Origin: Ensifer adhaerens
Lineage (GTDB): Bacteria; Pseudomonadota; Alphaproteobacteria; Rhizobiales; Rhizobiaceae
Length of the DNA stretch: 64,000 bases
Assembly (NCBI RefSeq): GCF_028993555.1
Contig: NZ_CP118610.1
Location: forward strand, 1,550,001 to 1,614,000
Reading direction: 5' to 3'
Under the pieces are notes generated by a model. The model saw only the letters and a program-made list of their open reading frames with translations. It did no database searches and was not told where the DNA came from. Numbering within the stretch: the first letter of the stretch is position 1; every line of letters begins with the position of its first letter. A program made the translations under genes and the position numbers. Positions 58,819 through 64,000 of this stretch are shown here, in pieces.

Positions 58819-59175
58819 GTGACACAGGTCGTCACAGTATCCGCGACGACAGCGGCCTATGCAGCGGAAGCGCTGAAGCCGTCTGCGCGCGCGCGTGGTG
58901 ACGGTCCGACTGACGAAGCGATCACGCTGCTTTCGACCCGGCGCGCCGAGGAGCCCGCGCTGACGCCGGTCACGGTTCCCAAGACCAAGGGTGCCCTGCC
59001 TCTCTCCTTCATGCTCATGAGCGCGGATGGCCGGTTGCCGGAGCGCTCCGAAGCCGAAGCGCTGCGGCGCTATCTCGAATTCATGCGCGACGACGACGAC
59101 GGATCCGACGAGCAGGAAAACGAAGGCCGGCAGGATGAACCGGCCGGCCACGAGGAAGAAAGCGACGCCGCCTGA
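58819..59175 (+). CDS. Hypothetical protein with acidic C-terminus (118 aa)
   Basis: A 118-residue frame without recognised family. The N-terminal half is Ala/Thr/Pro-rich (TTAAYAAEALKPSARARGDG, PVTVPKTKGALPLSFMLMSADGRLPE), the middle has a short helix (SEAEALRRYLEFM), and the last 30 residues are strongly acidic (RDDDDGSDEQENEGRQDEPAGHEEESDAA). No signal peptide or helix for membranes. GGAAAGACGTG before the ATG gives a fair ribosome-binding site. It converges on the copper operon, 22 bp from the end of the YcnI-PCuAC gene. Confidence 0.6.
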   Translation: MTQVVTVSATTAAYAAEALKPSARARGDGPTDEAITLLSTRRAEEPALTPVTVPKTKGALPLSFMLMSADGRLPERSEAEALRRYLEFMRDDDDGSDEQENEGRQDEPAGHEEESDAA

Positions 59176-59197
59176 GGCGAGCGTCGCAACCGCTCGA

Positions 59198-60184
59198 TCA
59201 ATGATGCTTGTGGCCGCCCGCCGCCTCGCCGCCCTTGGCCGAGCCAACCGGGAATGTCGCATCGACCCTGCCAGCCTTTTCGAAGACGAGCGTGACGGGA
59301 ACGGCTTCGCCTTCCTTGAACGGCGTCTTCACGTCCATGAACATCAGATGCAGGCCACCGGCCTTGAGCTCGACCGTTTCCCCGGCCGGTACCGCAACGC
59401 CGTCATCGAGCTTGCGCATCTTCATTACGTCGTTTTCCATCTTCATTTCATGGATTTCGACACGAGCGGCCGCGGGGCTTTCGACCGCCACCAGCCGGTC
59501 TTCACCTGCCCCGCCATTCCGGATCGTCAGGAAGCCGCCGCCGACCTTCGCACCGGGCAGCATGGCCTTGACCGAACCGCCGGATATCTCGAGGTCGCCG
59601 AGCTCCGCTGACCCGTCGGCCGCTGCCATATGTCCACCATGGCCCGCATGAGGATCGGCAGCATCGGCCATGGTTACCGTCACGGTTGGTGCCGGGCTCT
59701 TCAGGTCATGCGCATTCTGGCCTTCGGCGGCAACCTGATCCCAGACGACCTTGCCTTCGGCGCCGCAAAGCTGCGTGGTCGGGAAGGCAAGCACGGTCTC
59801 CTTGTCGAAGCCCGAGAGTTTGCCGCGAACGACGAAGGTATCGTAGTAATCGTCCGAGAGGTTGCCGCCCTTCCAGCGGATTTCCACAGGGCCGGACGGC
59901 ACCTTCTCGCCGTGATTATCGTAGGTCTTCTGGTAGTCGCCCTTGATCACCTCGAGCTCCCAGCCGGGCTTCGGCTGCGGCTTGGCGAAGACGAAGCCTT
60001 CGGGCAGTTTGATCTGCACTTCGGTCGTCGGTTTGCCATCGCAGCCGTGTGGCACCTGCAGCACCGCCTTGAAGGTGCTCTCCACCGGCGCCGTGTCGTT
60101 TTCGAAGGTCGCATGGGCGTGGGCAATGCCGCTGGCGGCAAGGGTAAGGCCGAGCGAAAGCGAAGCGATCCTGGTCGTGTTCAT
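59198..60184 (-). CDS. Exported copper-binding fusion: YcnI (DUF1775) plus PCuAC domain
   Basis: A 328-residue periplasmic protein. After the signal MNTTRIASLSLGLTLAASG cleavage at AHA leaves mature HATFEND, the N-terminal His that starts the YcnI copper site; the DUF1775 domain (about residues 25-175) continues PPVESTFKA-like sequence, PGWELEVIKGDYQKTYDNHG and WKGGNLSDDYYDTFVVRGKL. After a His-rich linker (HAGHGGHMAAADG) comes PCuAC (about 200-315) with the H-x-M...H-x-M copper(I) motif in VEIHEMKMENDVMKMRKLDDG and GGLHLMFMD. The end is HKHH. It likely delivers copper to cytochrome oxidase. It follows a DUF2946 gene, the usual partner. Confidence 0.9.
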   Translation of the reverse strand: MNTTRIASLSLGLTLAASGIAHAHATFENDTAPVESTFKAVLQVPHGCDGKPTTEVQIKLPEGFVFAKPQPKPGWELEVIKGDYQKTYDNHGEKVPSGPVEIRWKGGNLSDDYYDTFVVRGKLSGFDKETVLAFPTTQLCGAEGKVVWDQVAAEGQNAHDLKSPAPTVTVTMADAADPHAGHGGHMAAADGSAELGDLEISGGSVKAMLPGAKVGGGFLTIRNGGAGEDRLVAVESPAAARVEIHEMKMENDVMKMRKLDDGVAVPAGETVELKAGGLHLMFMDVKTPFKEGEAVPVTLVFEKAGRVDATFPVGSAKGGEAAGGHKHH

Positions 60185-60280
60185 GTCGTAATCTCCTGAC
60201 CACACGCGGGCCTTTGCCCGGTTTCCGGTGGTCCAAGCCGCTTGAAGGCGGCGAATTGTCATGGGAATGCGAGAGGAGGA

Positions 60281-60670
60281 TTACGACCGCGTCGGCGGCC
60301 CGCGCGAAGGCGGCAGCAGGCGCAGATGCTGATGGGGCGTGGCGTCGTGAGCGAGAACCGGCGAAAGCTGCCAGTCGCCTGCGTCGGCGCGAACGCCCTC
60401 GGTCGGTGGAACCGGCAGCAGCACCGAGCCCGAGAGCCGGCAGGCTTCGCAGACCGGGGCCATGGACTGGCCCTTGCCGCCTTGGTGGTCGACGCCGTCC
60501 ATGCCGAAGCAGATTTCGGCGATCGAACCGTCAGGCAGCTGATAGGCGGCGATCTCGGCCGGCGTCAGCGTTTTGGCGATGAGCGGCTTGTGGGCAAAGG
60601 TCAGAAACACGAGCGCGAATACGGCGATGAGCCGCACTGCTATCCCGAATTTGCCTTCGCGCCCTGTCAT
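60281..60670 (-). CDS. DUF2946 family protein (copper-associated)
   Basis: A 129-residue protein with an N-terminal hydrophobic segment (IAVRLIAVFALVFLTFAHKP, residues 9-28) followed by a Cys/His-bearing periplasmic part: ICFGMDGVDHQGGKGQSMAPVCEACRLSGSVLLPVPP and a tail with HDATPHQHLRLLPP. DUF2946 genes regularly accompany YcnI and PCuAC copper proteins. It lies 96 bp upstream of the YcnI-PCuAC fusion on the same strand, so one operon is likely. ATG 60670 is chosen at the start of the membrane segment; a longer reading adds 17 residues. Confidence 0.82.
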   Translation of the reverse strand: MTGREGKFGIAVRLIAVFALVFLTFAHKPLIAKTLTPAEIAAYQLPDGSIAEICFGMDGVDHQGGKGQSMAPVCEACRLSGSVLLPVPPTEGVRADAGDWQLSPVLAHDATPHQHLRLLPPSRGPPTRS

Positions 60671-60842
60671 GATCGTCCCCGGTATCACACTTGGGTTATC
60701 CTCAACCGGAGAAGAATGCAAAGACAGAATTGCCGCACCCGCCGTGGCTGCGTCTTTTGGTCATGCGACAAAAATGTGTTTCCGCGCGACACCGCCCCCT
60801 TGCCAACCTCCCGCCTTCGCCGTTATCTGGAGGCGATCTTGT

Positions 60843-60994
60843 TGGGAGAAACCGGTTCACTCCGGTGCCGAAGGAGCAACCGCCCCGGAAACTCTCAGGC
60901 CAAAGGACCAGCAAGGTGCCGGTAGGACTCTGGAGAGAAGCGTTTTTGCGCTCGCCGAAGGGATAACAATCTCAGGCAAAGGGACAGAGGGGGC
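60843..60994 (+). ncRNA. Glycine riboswitch, tandem aptamers, upstream of gcvT
   Basis: Two consecutive glycine aptamers are recognisable. The first runs from about 60843 (GGGAGAAACCGG) through GCCGAAGGAGCAACCGCCC to CTCAGGCCAAAGGACCAG; the second from about 60928 (GACTCTGGAGAGAAGCG) through GCCGAAGGGATAACAATCTCAGGCAAAGGGACAGAG at 60990. The repeated core (GCCGAAGG...CTCAGGCAAAGG-AC) is diagnostic. In tandem glycine riboswitches, glycine binding raises expression of glycine-cleavage genes, which fits the position directly before gcvT. Confidence 0.95.
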
Positions 60995-61061
60995 TCGAAT
61001 CGACGGCGATTGACGCCGGATGTGTGAGCCGGCGCGGGAGCGCCAGACCTGGAGGCCGGAT

Positions 61062-62201
61062 TTGGAACAGAATCCCCATTTGAAACATACGCCGCTGCAT
61101 GCGCTGCACCTCTCCTTGGGCGCGCGCATGGTGCCCTTTGCCGGTTACGACATGCCGGTGCAGTACCCCGATGGCGTGATGAAGGAACACCAGCACACCC
61201 GCGTTGCCGCTGGCCTCTTCGATGTCTCGCACATGGGCCAGGTCATTGTTCGGCCGAAGTCCGGCAAGGTCGAAGACGCAGCACTTGCGCTTGAGAAGCT
61301 GGTGCCGGTCGATGTGCTCGGCCTTGGCGAGGGTCGGCAGCGCTACGGCCTCTTCACCGATGCCGAAGGCGGCATTCTTGACGATCTGATGATCGCCAAC
61401 CGTGGCGATCATCTCTTCCTCGTTGTCAACGCCGCCTGCAAGGACGCCGACTTCGAGCTTCTGAAGGCTGGCCTGTCCGACACCTGCGATGTGACGATGC
61501 TTGACGATCGCGCGCTGATCGCGCTTCAGGGACCGCACGCCGAGGCCGTTCTCGGCGAACTCTGGGCCGATGTCTCGGCCATGCGTTTCATGGACGTCGC
61601 CGAAGCCGACCTGCACGACGTCACCTGCATCATCTCCCGCTCGGGCTATACCGGCGAAGACGGTTTCGAAATCTCCATTCCCGTCGCATCCGCGGTCGAC
61701 GTGACCCAGCGTCTGCTCGAACACCCCGACGTCAAGCCGATCGGCCTCGGCGCCCGCGATTCGCTGCGGCTCGAAGCCGGCCTTTGTCTCTATGGCAACG
61801 ATATCGACACCACGACCACACCGGTCGAGGGCGCCATCGAATGGGCGATGCAGAAGGCTCGGCGGGCCGGCGGCGCCCGTGAGGGCGGCTTCCCGGGCGC
61901 CGATCGCATCCTCGGCCAGCTTGCTGACGGCGCCTCGCGTCGCCGCGTCGGGCTGAGGCCGGAGGGACGCGCGCCCGTGCGCGGCGGCGCCAAGCTCTTT
62001 GCCGATGCCGAGGGCAAGACGCCGGTCGGTCAGGTGACCTCGGGCGGCTTCGGCCCCTCGGTCGATGGCCCGGTCGCCATGGGCTACGTCGATGCCGGTC
62101 ACACGGACGTCGGCACTACCCTTTTTGCGGAAGTGCGCGGCAAGTACCTGCCGGTGGCGGTCGCCGCCCTGCCTTTTGTCAAACAAACCTACAAACGCTG
62201 A
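61062..62201 (+). CDS. gcvT: Glycine cleavage system T protein (aminomethyltransferase)
   Basis: GcvT releases ammonia from the aminomethyl group on lipoyl-GcvH and passes its methylene to tetrahydrofolate. The 379-residue protein shows [67 protein letters not shown] and [20 protein letters not shown]. The start is TTG 61062 ([15 protein letters not shown]), supported by GGAGG six bases upstream; no ATG is well placed, and the further upstream frame runs into the riboswitch end. First gene of gcvTHP, controlled by the glycine riboswitch. Confidence 0.95.
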   Translation: MEQNPHLKHTPLHALHLSLGARMVPFAGYDMPVQYPDGVMKEHQHTRVAAGLFDVSHMGQVIVRPKSGKVEDAALALEKLVPVDVLGLGEGRQRYGLFTDAEGGILDDLMIANRGDHLFLVVNAACKDADFELLKAGLSDTCDVTMLDDRALIALQGPHAEAVLGELWADVSAMRFMDVAEADLHDVTCIISRSGYTGEDGFEISIPVASAVDVTQRLLEHPDVKPIGLGARDSLRLEAGLCLYGNDIDTTTTPVEGAIEWAMQKARRAGGAREGGFPGADRILGQLADGASRRRVGLRPEGRAPVRGGAKLFADAEGKTPVGQVTSGGFGPSVDGPVAMGYVDAGHTDVGTTLFAEVRGKYLPVAVAALPFVKQTYKR

Positions 62202-62217
62202 TCAGGAGAGAGCGATA

Positions 62218-62580
62218 ATGTTGAAGTTCACTGAGGAACACGAGTGGCTGAAGATCGAAGCTGGTGTCGCAACCGTCGGCATCACCGAGCACGCCGCTGG
62301 CCAGCTCGGCGACCTCGTTTTCGTTGAGCTGCCGGAAACCGGCTCCACGTTCGCCAAGGGCGATTCCGCCGCCACCGTCGAATCCGTCAAGGCAGCTTCA
62401 GACGTCTATTGTCCGCTTGACGGCGAAATCGTCGAAGTGAACCAGGCGATCGTCGACGATCCGTCGCTGGTCAACAGCGACCCGCAGGGCGCTGCATGGT
62501 TCTTCAAGCTGAAGCTTGCCAACCCCAGCGAAGCCGACGCCCTTCTCGAAGAAGCGGCCTACAAGGAGCTCGTCGCCTGA
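62218..62580 (+). CDS. gcvH: Glycine cleavage system H protein
   Basis: GcvH carries the aminomethyl group on lipoyl-lysine between P, T and L proteins. The 120-residue protein is normal length with the lipoylation site in [22 protein letters not shown] (Lys in ESVKA, about residue 60) and family stretches [46 protein letters not shown] precedes ATG 62218. It is 16 bp after gcvT, and its stop overlaps the gcvP start. Confidence 0.97.
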   Translation: MLKFTEEHEWLKIEAGVATVGITEHAAGQLGDLVFVELPETGSTFAKGDSAATVESVKAASDVYCPLDGEIVEVNQAIVDDPSLVNSDPQGAAWFFKLKLANPSEADALLEEAAYKELVA

Positions 62581-64000
62581 TGAGCATGCCCAAGGACTTC
62601 ACCTTTACCGACTACAAGCCGTATGACTTCGCCAACCGGCGTCATATCGGCCCGTCGCCGGCCGAAATGGACGAGATGCTGAAGGTTGTCGGCTACCCGA
62701 CGCTCGATGCGCTCATTGACGACACCGTTCCGCCGTCGATCCGCCAGAAGACGCCGCTTGCCTGGGGCGCACCGATGACCGAGCGCGAAGCGCTCGACAA
62801 GATGCGCGAAACGGCCAACCGCAACCAGAAGCTCGTCTCGCTGATCGGCCAGGGCTACTACGGCACGATCACGCCGCCGGTGATCCAGCGCAACATCCTG
62901 GAAAACCCGGCCTGGTATACGGCCTATACGCCCTACCAGCCGGAAATCAGCCAGGGTCGCCTCGAAGCGCTGCTCAACTACCAGACCATGGTCTGCGACC
63001 TGACGGGTCTCGACGTTGCCAACGCCTCGCTGCTCGATGAGGCGACCGCTGCCGCCGAAGCGATGGCGATGGCCGAGCGCGTCTCGAAGTCGAAGGCCAA
63101 GAGCTTCTTCGTCGACGAGAACTGCCACCCGCAGACGATCGCGCTTCTGAAGACCCGCGCCGAGCCGCTCGGCTGGCAGATCGTCATCGGCAATCCCTTT
63201 ACCGATCTTGATCCGGTCGACGTCTTCGGCGCGATCTTCCAGTATCCAGGCACTTACGGCCACGTGCATGACTTCACCGGCCTGATCGCCCGTCTGCACC
63301 AGACCGGCGCGATCGCAACCGTCGCTGCCGATCCGCTGGCGCTGGCGCTCCTGAAGTCGCCCGGCGAAATGGGCGCCGACATCGCCATCGGTTGCACCCA
63401 GCGCTTCGGCGTTCCGGTCGGTTATGGTGGTCCGCACGCGGCCTACATGGCCGTCAAGGACGCGCACAAGCGCTCCATGCCCGGCCGTCTTGTCGGTGTC
63501 TCGGTCGATGCGCGCGGAAACCGCGCCTATCGCCTGTCGCTGCAGACCCGCGAACAGCACATCCGCCGCGAAAAGGCGACGTCGAACATCTGCACCGCGC
63601 AAGTGCTGCTCGCCGTCATGGCCTCGATGTACGCCGTCTTCCATGGGCCGAAGGGCATCAAGGCGATCGCCCAGAGCGTTCACCAGAAGACCGTCCGTCT
63701 CGCCATGGGCCTCGAAAAGCTCGGCTACACCGTCGAGCCGGGCGTGTTCTTCGACACGATCACCGTTGAAGTTGGCAAGCTGCAGGGCATTATCCTCAAG
63801 ACTGCTGTCGCCGAGGAAGTGAACCTGCGCAAGATCGGCGAGACCAAGATCGGCATCAGCCTCGACGAGCGTTCGCGCCCTGTCACGCTCGAAGCTGTCT
63901 GGCGCGCCTTCGGTGGCGATTTCAAGGTGGAAGAGTTCGAGCCGGGCTACCGCCTGCCGGAAAGCCTCCTGCGCACCAGTGAGTACCTGACGCACCCGAT
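62580..64000 (+). CDS. gcvP: Glycine dehydrogenase (decarboxylating) P protein (partial, C-terminus beyond right edge)
   Basis: GcvP is the pyridoxal-phosphate decarboxylase of the glycine cleavage complex. About 473 of a usual 950 residues are in the window: [107 protein letters not shown], and [18 protein letters not shown]. The PLP-binding Lys lies in the missing half. The start codon overlaps the gcvH stop (ATGA), so the three gcv genes are coupled. The frame is open to the last base. Confidence 0.96.
   Translation, partial: MSMPKDFTFTDYKPYDFANRRHIGPSPAEMDEMLKVVGYPTLDALIDDTVPPSIRQKTPLAWGAPMTEREALDKMRETANRNQKLVSLIGQGYYGTITPPVIQRNILENPAWYTAYTPYQPEISQGRLEALLNYQTMVCDLTGLDVANASLLDEATAAAEAMAMAERVSKSKAKSFFVDENCHPQTIALLKTRAEPLGWQIVIGNPFTDLDPVDVFGAIFQYPGTYGHVHDFTGLIARLHQTGAIATVAADPLALALLKSPGEMGADIAIGCTQRFGVPVGYGGPHAAYMAVKDAHKRSMPGRLVGVSVDARGNRAYRLSLQTREQHIRREKATSNICTAQVLLAVMASMYAVFHGPKGIKAIAQSVHQKTVRLAMGLEKLGYTVEPGVFFDTITVEVGKLQGIILKTAVAEEVNLRKIGETKIGISLDERSRPVTLEAVWRAFGGDFKVEEFEPGYRLPESLLRTSEYLTHP

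Overview
The window is chromosomal DNA of a high-GC alphaproteobacterium of the Rhizobiaceae, most like Ensifer/Sinorhizobium. Grounds: the gene order greA-lpsB-lpsE-lpsD-lrp-trxB-lsrB followed by tandem AbcR-type small RNAs; an SOS box of the alphaproteobacterial form GTTC-N7-GTTC before uvrA; a large B12-dependent class II ribonucleotide reductase (nrdJ) under an NrdR box; a RIME-like palindromic repeat; and a glycine-riboswitch-led gcvTHP operon. Genus assignment is inference from gene order and protein recall; no database search was possible.

Layout. 1-2.7 kb (minus): queA (runs off the left edge), a cytoplasmic and an exported cyclophilin, coaD. 2.9-3.2 kb (plus): two very small, translationally coupled membrane peptides. 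3.3-10.6 kb: MATE and MFS exporters, a LysR regulator divergent from an aldo/keto reductase, a zinc metallopeptidase and a zinc alcohol dehydrogenase. 10.8-14.3 kb: carB. 14.5-16.4 kb: a small DUF6894-like protein whose end lies inside a RIME-like repeat, and a second MFS exporter. 16.6-20.7 kb: greA with a structured leader, then LPS-core glycosyltransferases and lrp. 21.4-25.4 kb: trxB, lsrB, two AbcR-like sRNAs, an ArsR regulator and an old yellow enzyme. 25.5-31 kb: a mixed set (APH-like kinase, XRE-cupin regulator/acetyltransferase pair, lytic transglycosylase, NmrA-like oxidoreductase with its LysR, a frameshifted NTF2-like gene). 31-45 kb: gyrA, marC, ssb, uvrA, a frameshifted acetyltransferase, a DUF72 protein, nrdJ and a decayed copy of the nrdJ tail.

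45-58 kb looks accessory and metabolic: a single-chain EutB-EutC ethanolamine ammonia-lyase with a twin-arginine signal, an AdhP-type alcohol dehydrogenase that could consume its acetaldehyde, tRNA-Ala(CGC), a CBS-BON protein, phosphoketolase, a PF10091 'glycoamylase' (possibly a beta-1,2-glucanase) and an SbmA/YddA-like ABC protein whose nucleotide-binding domain has lost its catalytic residues. Then small envelope genes, cbpA-cbpM, a copper operon (DUF2946 and a YcnI-PCuAC fusion) and gcvTH plus the first part of gcvP.

Strongest leads: the Tat-targeted EutBC fusion next to AdhP; the degenerate ABC protein paired with the glycoamylase; the coupled membrane micropeptides; the greA leader hairpins; the RIME-like repeat that ends a gene; the nrdJ tail remnant; and two genes each broken by one apparently missing base, which could be decay or consensus error.
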